In this document: positions 16,321 to 24,655 of the stretch, one piece after another
How positions within the stretch are numbered: the stretch's first letter is position 1
Layout: the number at the start of each line of letters is the position of its first letter
NCBI RefSeq assembly: GCF_025399835.1
Contig: NZ_JAODVR010000001.1
Location: forward strand, 2,418,001 to 2,482,000
DNA length: 64,000 nt
Source: Haloarchaeobius sp. HME9146
GTDB lineage: Archaea; Halobacteriota; Halobacteria; Halobacteriales; Natrialbaceae
Direction of reading: 5' to 3'
Made by a program: the position numbers and the translations under genes
Notes under the pieces: model-generated
Databases searched by the model: none
What the model was told of the DNA's origin: nothing
The model's input: the letters and a program-made list of their open reading frames with translations, nothing else

Positions 16321-17130
16321 ATGTCCGATGTCTTCCCGCTCGTCCTGTCAGTCTTCTTCGTCCCGCATCTGCTCAACAGCGCCGGCCGCCTCCTTGACAC
16401 TGCGATCGTTGTCTGGGCAGTGTCCGTCCGGACGCCCGCCGACCTCGGAACCGCGAGCGAGGGCGAACCGGTGGCGGTCGAGGGAACAGTCGTGGTCGAC
16501 GAGCCCGCGTGGGAAGCCAGGCGTGTCGTCGGGCCGGCGGGCCGTCCCGTTGGGGCCTACCTCTGGCGCACCACCTCGCAGTCCAGAGGCGAGAATACGA
16601 TAGATTTCGACTCGTGGACCGTTCAGGCGGCACGGAGTACCCAGGATAGCGGACTGGAACACGGGCGTTTCAGTATCCGTACCGGGACAGAACCAGTCCG
16701 CGTGGATCCGTCGTGGCTCCAGGAACAGTACGACACTGGCCGGCTTGCAGCGATCCAGTCCGGCAAGAACGTCTGGATACGGTTCAGGCACAGCCTCTGG
16801 AACGCTCCGGCGGTCCACATGACCGCGGACGAGACGACGCGACCGCTCGACCAGTTAGTGGACCTGTTCGAGAACGTCGATACCGACGGACTCGAAGACC
16901 ACGAACTCGATTCGGTCCCCGTACGAGACGGTGACACGATAGCGGTGTTCGGACGACTCGGCGTCGAAGACGGCGAGCACGTCGTGCGCGGGGGTGATGG
17001 ACTGCCGTTCGTCCTCTCGGACCAGGGCTTCGACGGAGTCCAGCAGTACCTCCGGAGACGACTGCTCAAACATGGGTTCGGTGTGGCGGTCCCCATCGTC
17101 GCCATCGTTGCCATCTGGACGTACCTGTAG
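16321..17130 (+). CDS. GIDE-like membrane protein
   Basis: 269 aa with an N-terminal hydrophobic helix (residues about 5-34) and a C-terminal one (about 250-268). The region between, with EPVAVEGTVVVDEPAW, PVGAYLWRTT and the long beta-rich part, resembles the GIDE domain that flanks the membrane in MUL1-type E3 ligases; no RING is present. Haloarchaeal relatives are common and uncharacterised. It is transcribed alone. Confidence 0.65.
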   Translation: MSDVFPLVLSVFFVPHLLNSAGRLLDTAIVVWAVSVRTPADLGTASEGEPVAVEGTVVVDEPAWEARRVVGPAGRPVGAYLWRTTSQSRGENTIDFDSWTVQAARSTQDSGLEHGRFSIRTGTEPVRVDPSWLQEQYDTGRLAAIQSGKNVWIRFRHSLWNAPAVHMTADETTRPLDQLVDLFENVDTDGLEDHELDSVPVRDGDTIAVFGRLGVEDGEHVVRGGDGLPFVLSDQGFDGVQQYLRRRLLKHGFGVAVPIVAIVAIWTYL

Positions 17131-17219
17131 CGAGTTCGTCACATGTGGTTCGAGTCCCTCACATCCAGCCGACCCGCGGTATCGGGACGCATTTACAGAC
17201 CGGGCGTATACGCCGGGAC

Positions 17220-18098
17220 ATGAGCGAGGACGCTACGGGGTCGGGCTGGTTCGCCACCCTCGACCGCGACGACACAGCCGCCGCCGTCACGGCGATCCGG
17301 ACGGGGTCGGCACCGGAGCCGGCCGACTGGCCAGCGATGGCCGTCGAATCCGGGTTCGCGGAGGACGAGGCTGACTACTATTCGGCACTTCACGACGCGA
17401 CGGTCGCCGCTGCGCGCGCCGCCGCGACCGAGCGCGAGCGGTCGGGCGACCAGCAGCTCGTCCACGCGGTTCGGGCGATGGACGACTGCCTCCGGACGGC
17501 CAACGAACTGGCCGAGCGCGTCAGCGAGTGGGCCAACGCACTGTTCGACGACGACCGCGCGGGCATCCCATACGCTCGTGACCTGGCCGACCGGGAACCG
17601 GACCACCCGGACGAGGCACAGGTCGTCTCCCTCGCCGGGCGCGTCGCCGACCTCGCCGACGAGGCCGACGAACTGGAGGAGTACGTCGAGACGCGCGCGC
17701 CGGAGATCGCCCCGAACCTCGCGGCGATGGCCGGGCCGGTGCTCGCGGCGCGGCTCATCTCGCTCGCGGGCGGGCTGGAATCGCTCGCGAAGAAGCCAAG
17801 CGGGACCGTCCAGGTGCTGGGGGCCGAGGACGCGCTGTTCGCGCACCTGCGTGGCCACGCGTCCTCGCCGAAACACGGCGTCATCTTCACGCACGAGTAC
17901 GTCCGCGGGACGCGCCCGCAGGACCGCGGCTCGGCCGCCCGCGCGCTCGCTGGGAAGCTGAGTATCGCGGCCCGTGTCGACCACTACTCGGGCGACCGGA
18001 AGCCCGAACTCGACGAGGAACTCGACGCGCGCATCGCGACGATACAGGCGCGCGCCGAAGACGGGAACGGCGGCGAGAGCGGAGGTGACGGCGAATGA
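17220..18098 (+). CDS. nop5: NOP5/NOP56 family protein (C/D box RNP core)
   Basis: 292 aa from ATG 17220, placed 25-30 bp downstream of TATA-like ATTTACAG (17191). The C-terminal Nop domain is clear: NLAAMAGPVLAARLISLAGGLESLAKKPSGTVQVLGAE is spread over residues 174-213, followed by KHGVIFTHEYVRG. It binds L7Ae and box C/D guide RNAs and holds fibrillarin for 2'-O-methylation of rRNA and tRNA. The short N-terminal domain and acidic tail are typical of haloarchaeal forms. It overlaps flpA by 4 bp. Confidence 0.93.
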   Translation: MSEDATGSGWFATLDRDDTAAAVTAIRTGSAPEPADWPAMAVESGFAEDEADYYSALHDATVAAARAAATERERSGDQQLVHAVRAMDDCLRTANELAERVSEWANALFDDDRAGIPYARDLADREPDHPDEAQVVSLAGRVADLADEADELEEYVETRAPEIAPNLAAMAGPVLAARLISLAGGLESLAKKPSGTVQVLGAEDALFAHLRGHASSPKHGVIFTHEYVRGTRPQDRGSAARALAGKLSIAARVDHYSGDRKPELDEELDARIATIQARAEDGNGGESGGDGE

Positions 18099-18724
18099 CG
18101 CTTCCACAGGGCGTGGAACATCGGACCATCGCCGGTGACGAGCGCCTCGCCACCAGAGGCGAGCCAGTCTACGGCGAGCCGACGGACGGCGAGTGGCGCG
18201 CGTGGGACCCCGGTCGCTCGAAGCTGGGCGCGCTGTTCGCCCGCGAGGTCGACACCGGCCTCTCGGGCGGGGACACCGTGCTCTATCTCGGCGCGGCGAG
18301 CGGGACGACGGTGAGCCACGTCGCCGACTTCTCGGGACCGACCTACGCCGTCGAGTTCGCGGCGCGCCCGACCCGGCAGCTGGTGGGTGTCGCCGAGGAC
18401 CGCCCGAACCTGTTCCCACTGCTCAAGGACGCCCGGAAGCCGGACACCTACGCCCACGTGGTCGAGCGCGAGTGTGACGCCATCATCCAGGACGTGGCGA
18501 CCCGCGGGCAGGGCGAGGTCGCCTGCCGAAACCGGCAGTTCCTGGCCGACGACGGGCGGCTCGTGGCCGCCATCAAGGCCCGCAGCGAGGACGTGACCGG
18601 TGACCCCGGTGACGTGTTCGACGCCGTCCTGGCCGATATCGAGAAGGAATACGAGATTCTGGTCACCGAGCGCCTCGACCCCCTTCACGACGACCATCTC
18701 GGCGTCGTGGCGCAGCCGCGGTAG
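18095..18724 (+). CDS. flpA: Fibrillarin-like rRNA/tRNA 2'-O-methyltransferase
   Basis: 209 aa. The VLYLGAASGTTVSHVAD segment is the SAM-binding motif I of fibrillarin, AVEFAARP is motif II-like, and the KARSEDVTG stretch contains a catalytic Lys. It methylates ribose 2'-OH within box C/D RNPs together with NOP5 and L7Ae. ATGA overlap with nop5 gives stoichiometric coupling. Confidence 0.95.
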   Translation: MTLPQGVEHRTIAGDERLATRGEPVYGEPTDGEWRAWDPGRSKLGALFAREVDTGLSGGDTVLYLGAASGTTVSHVADFSGPTYAVEFAARPTRQLVGVAEDRPNLFPLLKDARKPDTYAHVVERECDAIIQDVATRGQGEVACRNRQFLADDGRLVAAIKARSEDVTGDPGDVFDAVLADIEKEYEILVTERLDPLHDDHLGVVAQPR

Positions 18725-18775
18725 GAACGCCCGACTCCAAACGGCTTTTTAGCCGTGGCCGCGAACCACGGTCCG

Positions 18776-19858
18776 ATGGAGCGAGGGTCGCCTGACGTGT
18801 TCGCCGAACAGGGAACACTCGGAATCGAGGAGGAGTTCTTCGTCGTCGACGAGCGTGGCCGCCCGGTCTCGGGGAGCGACGCGCTGGTCTACGAGGGCGA
18901 CCCACCCGAGATTCTCGACGGGCGGCTCGACCACGAGCTGTTCAAGACGGTCATCGAGACACAGACCCCGAAGTGCGAATCGCTGGCCGATGCGTCGGAC
19001 CAGCTGCACGCCGTCCGCGAGGCGCTCACCTCCTACGCGGCCGAGCACGACTACCGCATCGCCGCGGCGGGACTGCACCCGGCCGCGAAGTGGCGCGAAC
19101 TCGAACACGCCCAGAAGCCGCGCTATCGAGCCCAGCTCGACCGTATCCAGTACCCACAGCACCGGAATACGACTGCTGGGTTGCACGTCCACGTCGGCGT
19201 CGACGACGCGGACAAGGCGGTCTGGGTGTCGAACGAACTTCGCTGGTACCTGCCGGTGATGCTCGCGCTGTCGGCGAACTCGCCGTACTGGAACGGGTTC
19301 GACACCGGGCTCGCGTCGGCGCGCGCGAAGATATTCGAGAACCTCCCCAACACGGGGATGCCGACCGCCTTCGAGGACTTCGAGTCGTACCAGCGCTTCG
19401 AGAACCTCTTCATCGACACGGACTCGATAAACGACCGGGGCGAACTGTGGTACGACGTGCGACCGCACTCGGCGCACGGGACCGTCGAGGTCCGCGCGCC
19501 CGACGGGAACGCAGACCCCGATGTCGTCCTCGCGTTCGTCGAGTACACCCAGGCGCTGGTCGAGGACCTTTCCGCCCGGTACGAGGACGGCGAGTCAGGC
19601 ACCGGTGACGGCGGCCTCCGCCGCGAGGTACTGGACGAGAACAAGTGGCGGGCGATTCGCCACGGTCACGACGCCTCGTTCGTCGCCCCCGACGCCTCCG
19701 GGACCGTCTCCCTCGGCGAGGTCGTCGACACCGAGTGCGAGCGTCTCGGTGTCTCTGGCATCCGAGACATCTACGATGCTGAGAGCGGTGCGAGCCGCCA
19801 ACGGCGTCTCCACGAGGAGGAGGGACTCGACGCCGTCTGTGAGTCTCTCGTCCTCTGA
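18776..19858 (+). CDS. gshA: Glutamate-cysteine ligase, GCS2 family
   Basis: 360 aa starting at ATG 18776. [10 protein letters not shown] is the glutamate/ATP motif of the GCS2 (YbdK-like) family, and [12 protein letters not shown] and the EVRAPDGN segments are further conserved blocks. It makes gamma-glutamylcysteine, the main low-molecular-weight thiol in haloarchaea, which lack glutathione. The GTG upstream at 18755 is less likely, because TATA-like CTTTTTAG (18745-18752) is 25-30 bp from 18776. Confidence 0.92.
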   Translation: MERGSPDVFAEQGTLGIEEEFFVVDERGRPVSGSDALVYEGDPPEILDGRLDHELFKTVIETQTPKCESLADASDQLHAVREALTSYAAEHDYRIAAAGLHPAAKWRELEHAQKPRYRAQLDRIQYPQHRNTTAGLHVHVGVDDADKAVWVSNELRWYLPVMLALSANSPYWNGFDTGLASARAKIFENLPNTGMPTAFEDFESYQRFENLFIDTDSINDRGELWYDVRPHSAHGTVEVRAPDGNADPDVVLAFVEYTQALVEDLSARYEDGESGTGDGGLRREVLDENKWRAIRHGHDASFVAPDASGTVSLGEVVDTECERLGVSGIRDIYDAESGASRQRRLHEEEGLDAVCESLVL

Positions 19859-19950
19859 GTCGGGGACACTCACCTGCCTGCCGGCGTCGTTCCGACCGCC
19901 CGAGCAATGGGTTTTTACTGCCAGGTTCCTTTTGTCCTTCTTGAGAGGAC

Positions 19951-20541
19951 ATGTCTGCGGACGATACCACCAAACCCGACGACGAGGGGACAGACACCGA
20001 CGGAGAGCCGGGAGACGAGCGAACGCCCCGCGAGCGTATCGAGGAGGGGCGCGACCGCGCCGTCGAAGGGTTCGACCAGGGCCTCGTCGACCTGCTCTCG
20101 TGGGTGCTCGACACCGAGACGCGCGCGAAGATCTACGTCTTCCTGCAGAAGCGTCCCGGGAGCACCAGCGAGGAGATCGCCCAGGGAACCGGGCTCTACC
20201 CGAGCACGGTCCGCGAGGCACTCGCCGCCCTCCACGAGGAGGAGGTCGTCCACCGCGAGAAGCGCGAGAGCAAGGGTGCGGGGAACAACCCCTACGAGTA
20301 CACGGCAATCCCGCCGAGCGAACTCGTCAGTGGCATCGTCGGACAGGTCCAGAACGAGCTCAACACGGTCTTCAACCTCGACAAGATGCTCGACCGCGAG
20401 GCCGGCGACGACGGGGAGACGAGCGAGCCGGTCACCATCACCGTCGAAGAGGTCGACGACAGCGGCGAGGATGCCGGGGCAGTCGACGCGGACGGCGACG
20501 ACCCGGAAACCGGCGACGACGGCTCCACGACGCCCGAGTGA
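19951..20541 (+). CDS. Winged-helix transcriptional regulator, TrmB/ArsR-like
   Basis: 196 aa. Residues about 48-115 are a winged HTH (TETRAKIYVFLQKRPGSTSEEIAQGTGLYPSTVREALAALHEEE spread over it, then a wing with RESKGAGNNPYEY). The N-terminus and C-terminal 45 residues are low-complexity and acidic. Several haloarchaeal relatives are annotated as TrmB-like. It stands alone between gshA and coaD, with a T-rich promoter element about 40 bp upstream. Confidence 0.8.
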   Translation: MSADDTTKPDDEGTDTDGEPGDERTPRERIEEGRDRAVEGFDQGLVDLLSWVLDTETRAKIYVFLQKRPGSTSEEIAQGTGLYPSTVREALAALHEEEVVHREKRESKGAGNNPYEYTAIPPSELVSGIVGQVQNELNTVFNLDKMLDREAGDDGETSEPVTITVEEVDDSGEDAGAVDADGDDPETGDDGSTTPE

Positions 20542-20589
20542 ACTACGGTTTCCGACTCTTTTATTGCGAGGGCAGGCATTGCTCCGTCC

Positions 20590-21078
20590 ATGAAGGTTGC
20601 GCTGGGCGGGACGTTCGACCCCGTGCACGACGGCCACCGTGCCCTGTTCGAACGAGCGTTCGAACTCGGAGACGTGACCGTCGGCCTGACGAGTGACACC
20701 CTCGCCCCGAAGACACGGAACGTCGACCGGTACGTCCGGTCGTTCGACGAGCGAAAGCGCGACCTGGAGGCAGACCTCGCCGCGCTCGCCACCGACACCG
20801 AGCGGGAGTTCGAGGTTCGGGAACTCACCGAGCCGACGGGCATCGCGACAGAGCCCCAGTTCGACTACCTGGTCGTCTCACCCGAGACCATCGACGGCGC
20901 GGAGCGGGTCAACGAAATCCGCGAAGAACGTGGCCACGAGCCACTCGAAATCGAGGTCGTCGACCACGTCCTCGCCGAGGATGGCGACATCATCTCCAGT
21001 ACCCGAATCGTCAACGGCGAGATCGACGAGCACGGTAACCTGACCCCCCAGCGAACGGGTCGTGAAGCGACCCGCTGA
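20590..21078 (+). CDS. coaD: Phosphopantetheine adenylyltransferase (archaeal type)
   Basis: 162 aa nucleotidyltransferase. LGGTFDPVHDGH is the (T)xxH...HxGH motif, and ISSTRI is the C-terminal signature. It transfers AMP to 4'-phosphopantetheine in CoA biosynthesis. The TATA-like TCTTTTATT about 30 bp upstream of the start supports a leaderless start at 20590. Confidence 0.92.
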   Translation: MKVALGGTFDPVHDGHRALFERAFELGDVTVGLTSDTLAPKTRNVDRYVRSFDERKRDLEADLAALATDTEREFEVRELTEPTGIATEPQFDYLVVSPETIDGAERVNEIREERGHEPLEIEVVDHVLAEDGDIISSTRIVNGEIDEHGNLTPQRTGREATR

Positions 21079-21087
21079 CCGCGTTCC

Positions 21088-21396
21088 TTACCACGACGGT
21101 GGTTCCAGTCCGGCCGATTCGAGTACGTCCTTCCAGCGCTGCTGAATCGACAGGCGCGAGACGCCCGCGGCGTCGGCAACCTCGGTCTGTGACCGTCCGT
21201 CGCTCGCGATGAGTGCGCCCGCATACAGACTCGCCGCCATGGCCGGCTTCTTCGACCGCTCTGACTCCGGAACCGACGAGAGAAACAGGTCCACCGCATA
21301 CGACCGCGCATCAGCGTCCAGGTCGAGTCGGTCGGCAGCGGTCTGGAGTTCGGCCAGCCACTCCTCGTTGTCGACCCGGTCCCGTGCACTATACAT
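21088..21396 (-). CDS. TFB-like protein with a single cyclin repeat
   Basis: 102 aa. It resembles only the second cyclin repeat of transcription factor B: a helix-rich region ending in SQTEVADAAGVSRLSIQQRWKDVLE, the HTH-containing part that reads the BRE. The N-terminal zinc ribbon, B-finger and first repeat are absent. It may be a regulatory or dominant competitor of TFB, or a DNA-binding adaptor; that is inference. It is convergent with coaD and followed upstream by tRNA-Leu. Confidence 0.75.
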   Translation of the reverse strand: MYSARDRVDNEEWLAELQTAADRLDLDADARSYAVDLFLSSVPESERSKKPAMAASLYAGALIASDGRSQTEVADAAGVSRLSIQQRWKDVLESAGLEPPSW

Positions 21397-21491
21397 ACAC
21401 CGCCGTACTGCCCTCGGAGACTTAAACCACCGGGCGGCGCGTCGACCGAACCCGACAGGTTCTTACTGGTCTCGGGAAAAGTCGGAAGCGC

Positions 21492-21575
21492 GCGTGGGTA
21501 GCCAAGCCAGGAAACGGCGCAGCGCTTAGGACGCTGTCTCATAGGAGTCCGCCGGTTCAAATCCGGTCCCACGCA
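21492..21575 (+). tRNA. tRNA-Leu (anticodon UAG)
   Basis: 84-nt cloverleaf. Acceptor stem GCGTGGG (21492-21498) pairs with CCCACGC (21568-21574), with discriminator A. The anticodon stem CAGCG/CGCTG encloses a 7-nt loop whose anticodon is TAG at 21527-21529 (reads CUA). The long variable arm is typical of leucine tRNAs, and the T-loop GGTTCAAATCC is intact. CCA is not encoded. Confidence 0.95.
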
Positions 21576-21671
21576 TGTTCTGTCCGAACGAAGTGAGGAC
21601 GAACAGCGGACGGTCCGGATTCTGAACCAGCGAGCGAACGGAGTGAGCGAGTGAGGTTCAAATCCGATCCC
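21554..21671 (+). repeat. T-arm-like repeats downstream of tRNA-Leu (possible att scar)
   Basis: The tRNA 3' segment at 21554-21570 is repeated at 21655-21671 with one mismatch in 17. An inverted near-copy lies at 21612-21628. Duplicated tRNA 3' ends mark integration sites of archaeal plasmids and viruses. The two direct copies are only 101 bp apart, so if this is an att pair the element has been mostly deleted. Confidence 0.45.
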
Positions 21672-21724
21672 GGAATCTCGTCCAAACTATTGGCAGAGAA
21701 TTTAACTTTACCTACCGTTTAGGG

Positions 21725-21940
21725 ATGGTAATGGTGAGTTCACAAGAGTTGGGGGAAAGCGTCATCATCGCTTTCTGTACTATTCTCGTTCTCACCGCAA
21801 TTTGGCCGATGATGCCATCTATTGGTCCATTTTCGGAGTTGAGGTTGCCAGTTAAAGCTGTGGTCGCCTTCGCTATCGCGGGAATCGTCATCGGACCAGG
21901 ACGTGTTGCTTGGGATATTCTATCTGAAAGTAGGTGGTGA
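21725..21940 (+). CDS. Small membrane protein in AT-rich segment (71 aa)
   Basis: 71 aa with two hydrophobic helices (about residues 12-33 and 44-62). Codons are markedly AT-rich compared with neighbouring genes. TTTAACTTTACC about 15-25 bp upstream can serve as TATA box. No family recognised. It is followed 1 bp after its stop by another small membrane ORF. Composition and position behind tRNA-Leu suggest a virus or plasmid origin. Confidence 0.6.
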   Translation: MVMVSSQELGESVIIAFCTILVLTAIWPMMPSIGPFSELRLPVKAVVAFAIAGIVIGPGRVAWDILSESRW

Positions 21941-21941
21941 G

Positions 21942-22190
21942 ATGGAGGGTATAAAGTTCATCAACGCGATAATCGTACTCGTCGCCGTCACAGGTATCGC
22001 GTTTGTTTCGGTGGCCATATTTTCAAACATGGCTAATTCATCACTGGCATTAGAGCCTGGGGAAAAGTTCTACGGGGCACAAAGGGGGCAACTTTCCTTT
22101 GTAGTCAAAAATCTGGACTGGTTCATTGGTGGTAGTAGCCTATTGTTGAGTGCTTTGGGTTGGCTGATTGTCCAAGGCCAACACCGCTGA
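21942..22190 (+). CDS. Small membrane protein in AT-rich segment (82 aa)
   Basis: 82 aa with hydrophobic helices at about residues 5-27 and 60-76, separated by a polar stretch rich in Asn/Ser. ATG at 21942 is one base after the previous stop, so the pair is probably cotranscribed. Base composition is again atypical. No family recognised; origin from an integrated element is inference. Confidence 0.6.
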   Translation: MEGIKFINAIIVLVAVTGIAFVSVAIFSNMANSSLALEPGEKFYGAQRGQLSFVVKNLDWFIGGSSLLLSALGWLIVQGQHR

Positions 22191-22336
22191 ACTACAGTTC
22201 CCGAACACTATATCACCGACATCAGTAATTAGTTAATCAATATGAATCCGGTAGAATTCAAGTAGAGACCCCTAGACAGCTTCTAACACGCAGAACGGCC
22301 ATCAGAAACAAATACCGAAACGTCGAGTCTTCGACC

Positions 22337-22849
22337 ATGAAATCGAGGAGGGGAGTGTCGTCGGTGGTGAGCACCGTACTCATCGTGGGGCTCGTGATGA
22401 TAATGGCGGTGACCGTGAGCGTCTATGCGCTGAACTTCACGGAGGAGAAGCGAGAGCCGTCGCCACAGATGCACGCGACGCTGGAACCGGTGTCGGCGAG
22501 CGACGGGACGGTGCTGGTGTCGACGAATGGGGGCGAGAAGCTCGAGATGGAGAACGTCGAACTCGTCATCCGGAACGCGGGCAACGACAGTCAGGTTCGC
22601 ATCGTGAACCTGCAGGCGACGGGATCGTCGTTTAATTCGAGCAACATCGTGGGACCGGAGAGTATGGTGCAGAACCCTGGTGGCGAACTCGACGCGAGTC
22701 CGAGTTCGACCGACGGGACGCTGGCTGCCGGCGAACACATGTCGGTCGAGTTGCCCAACCTCAGCCAGGGCGACCGCGTGACGATACTCATCGTGCACGT
22801 CCCGACGAACAGCGTCATCTGGCGGGAGTCCACGAACGCGACGGCGTGA
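22337..22849 (+). CDS. Type IV pilin-like protein (archaeal pilin N-terminal domain)
   Basis: 170 aa. The N-terminus MKSRRGVSSVVSTVL followed by IVGLVMIMAVTVSVYAL is the class III prepilin signal: a basic segment, a PibD-type cleavage site (after RRG) and a hydrophobic helix. The remainder is a Ser/Asn-rich, secreted beta-type domain. It would be assembled into pili or left as a surface protein. No pilus ATPase genes are in the window. Confidence 0.82.
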   Translation: MKSRRGVSSVVSTVLIVGLVMIMAVTVSVYALNFTEEKREPSPQMHATLEPVSASDGTVLVSTNGGEKLEMENVELVIRNAGNDSQVRIVNLQATGSSFNSSNIVGPESMVQNPGGELDASPSSTDGTLAAGEHMSVELPNLSQGDRVTILIVHVPTNSVIWRESTNATA

Positions 22850-22986
22850 CCGCACACCTGTAATCAAGCCAACCTTTCTGCACCCCCGTCGAACCGCCGG
22901 AGTCGGCACTCGAAGCACCCCGAGAGAGCAGGAATCCCGTGCCGACCCCACAAACCTTTTTCACTCCGGGTTAGTTCTTACGCCCA

Positions 22987-23799
22987 ATGGCGAATCTGGG
23001 CGAGCTATTCGGCGAAATACTCGCGGACGTGGACGCGATAGTGCTCTTCTCACCGAGTGGCTCGTATTTCGAGCGCTTCTCGGAGCTAGAAGAGCCGGAG
23101 GTGGTCGTCATCGGGACGGAGAACACGGTGGACGCCGAATCGTTCGTCGAACTCCCGCTGGAGTTCGAGAACGTCGCGGAGCGTGTCCGCTTCGGTCTCG
23201 AGGGCGCGCTCGACGCGGGCCTGCTCGACGACGGTGACGTGTTGCTCTGTGCGACGAGCGTCTTCGACAGTGGTATCGATACGATTTCTCGGGTGCGCGC
23301 GGACGCGTCGAAGCAGTCCGGCGTGTACGACCTGTTCGCGAACTCGCGCGCGGAACCGAACGTCATCAAGAACGTGCTCGAACTGGCCGTCGAACTCGGA
23401 AAGAAGGGCCAGAAGGGTAAGCCGGTCGGCGCGCTGTTCGTGGTCGGTGACGCCGGGAAGGTGATGAACAAGTCGCGACCGCTGTCGTACAACCCGTTCG
23501 AGAAGAGCCACGTGCACGTGGGCGACCCCATCGTGAACGTGATGCTGAAGGAGTTCTCGCGGCTCGACGGTGCGTTCGTCATCTCCGATTCGGGGAAGAT
23601 CGTCAGCGCGTACCGCTACCTCGAACCGTCGGCGGAGGGCGTCGACATCCCGAAGGGGCTCGGCGCGCGCCACATGGCCGCCGGTGCGGTGACGCGCGAC
23701 ACGAACGCGACCGCCATCGTCCTCTCGGAGAGTGACGGGCTGGTCCGTGCGTTCAAGAACGGTGAGTTGCTGCTGGAGATCGACCCGGAGGACTACTGA
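22987..23799 (+). CDS. dacZ: Diadenylate cyclase DacZ (c-di-AMP synthase)
   Basis: 270 aa. The C-terminal part is a DisA-type DAC domain: the DGA motif at 194-196 and GARHMAA (226-232, the RHR-type motif) form the ATP-condensing active site. The N-terminal 140 residues are the archaeal-specific domain. DacZ makes c-di-AMP, an osmoregulatory second messenger essential in Haloferax. TATA-like ACCTTTTTC lies 25-32 bp upstream. It is followed by an MscS-type channel 2 bp after the stop. Confidence 0.92.
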   Translation: MANLGELFGEILADVDAIVLFSPSGSYFERFSELEEPEVVVIGTENTVDAESFVELPLEFENVAERVRFGLEGALDAGLLDDGDVLLCATSVFDSGIDTISRVRADASKQSGVYDLFANSRAEPNVIKNVLELAVELGKKGQKGKPVGALFVVGDAGKVMNKSRPLSYNPFEKSHVHVGDPIVNVMLKEFSRLDGAFVISDSGKIVSAYRYLEPSAEGVDIPKGLGARHMAAGAVTRDTNATAIVLSESDGLVRAFKNGELLLEIDPEDY

Positions 23800-23801
23800 C
23801 G

Positions 23802-24647
23802 ATGTCGAGGTGGCTGGCCCAGCAGCTTCGAACGGACGTGCTGGTACGCGAACTGACGTCGCTGCAGACCTCCGACGGCAACATCGACGTGAGCGCGTTA
23901 CTACAGGAGCCACTCGTCCTGGCCTTCGGCGTCATCGTCGCTGGCGTGCTCATCGGGATGCTGATCGGGAAGCTGAACAAGCGGCTGATGCGGGCCGCGG
24001 GCGTTCCCGACATGGTCGAAGGGACGCCGTTCGAGTCGAGCGCGCGCAGCCTGGGCACGTCGACGGTCGACATCGTCGCGCGGCTGAGCTCGTGGTTCAT
24101 CTACGGCATCGCGGCCCTCGCGGCGGTCCACGTCGCGAACATCATCCGGACGGACCAGTTCTGGCTGAGCATCGTCTGGTTCGTTCCCGACCTCTTCATC
24201 GCCATCTTCGTCCTCATCGTGGGGTTCGTGGCGGCGGACAAGGCAGAGCTGTTGACGAGCGAGCGATTGCGCGGCGTGAAACTCCCCGAGGTGAACCTCC
24301 TGCCGCGGCTCGTGAAGTACAGCGTCATCTACATCGCCTTCCTCGTCGCGTTGAGCCAGGTCGGCGTGAACATGCTCGCACTGGTCGTGCTGCTCGCCGC
24401 GTATCTCTTCGCGCTCATCTTCCTCGGGGGCCTGGCGTTCCGTGATTTCCTGCGGGCCAGCGCGGCCGGGATGTACCTGCTCTTGCGCCAGCCCTACGGT
24501 ATCGGTGACCAGGTGGAGGTCGACGACAAGCAGGGCGTCGTCCAGGAGGTGGACCTGTTCGTCACACAGATAGAGGCGGATGGGTCAGAGTACATCGTGC
24601 CGAACAACCGCGTGTTCGAGAACGGTGTCGTCAGGATTCGCGAGTAA
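23802..24647 (+). CDS. MscS-type mechanosensitive channel, short form
   Basis: 281 aa with five hydrophobic stretches. The helix ending YLFALIFLGGLAFRDFLRASAAGMYLL corresponds to the pore-lining TM3, followed by the beta domain (RQPYGIGDQVEVDDKQGVVQEV, then YIVPNNRVFENG). The C-terminal alpha/beta vestibule domain is truncated to a few residues. Two extra N-terminal helices are present. Gap to dacZ is 2 bp, so they are cotranscribed; channel gating or expression linked to c-di-AMP is an attractive inference. Confidence 0.85.
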   Translation: MSRWLAQQLRTDVLVRELTSLQTSDGNIDVSALLQEPLVLAFGVIVAGVLIGMLIGKLNKRLMRAAGVPDMVEGTPFESSARSLGTSTVDIVARLSSWFIYGIAALAAVHVANIIRTDQFWLSIVWFVPDLFIAIFVLIVGFVAADKAELLTSERLRGVKLPEVNLLPRLVKYSVIYIAFLVALSQVGVNMLALVVLLAAYLFALIFLGGLAFRDFLRASAAGMYLLLRQPYGIGDQVEVDDKQGVVQEVDLFVTQIEADGSEYIVPNNRVFENGVVRIRE

Positions 24648-24655
24648 TCGTCGTC

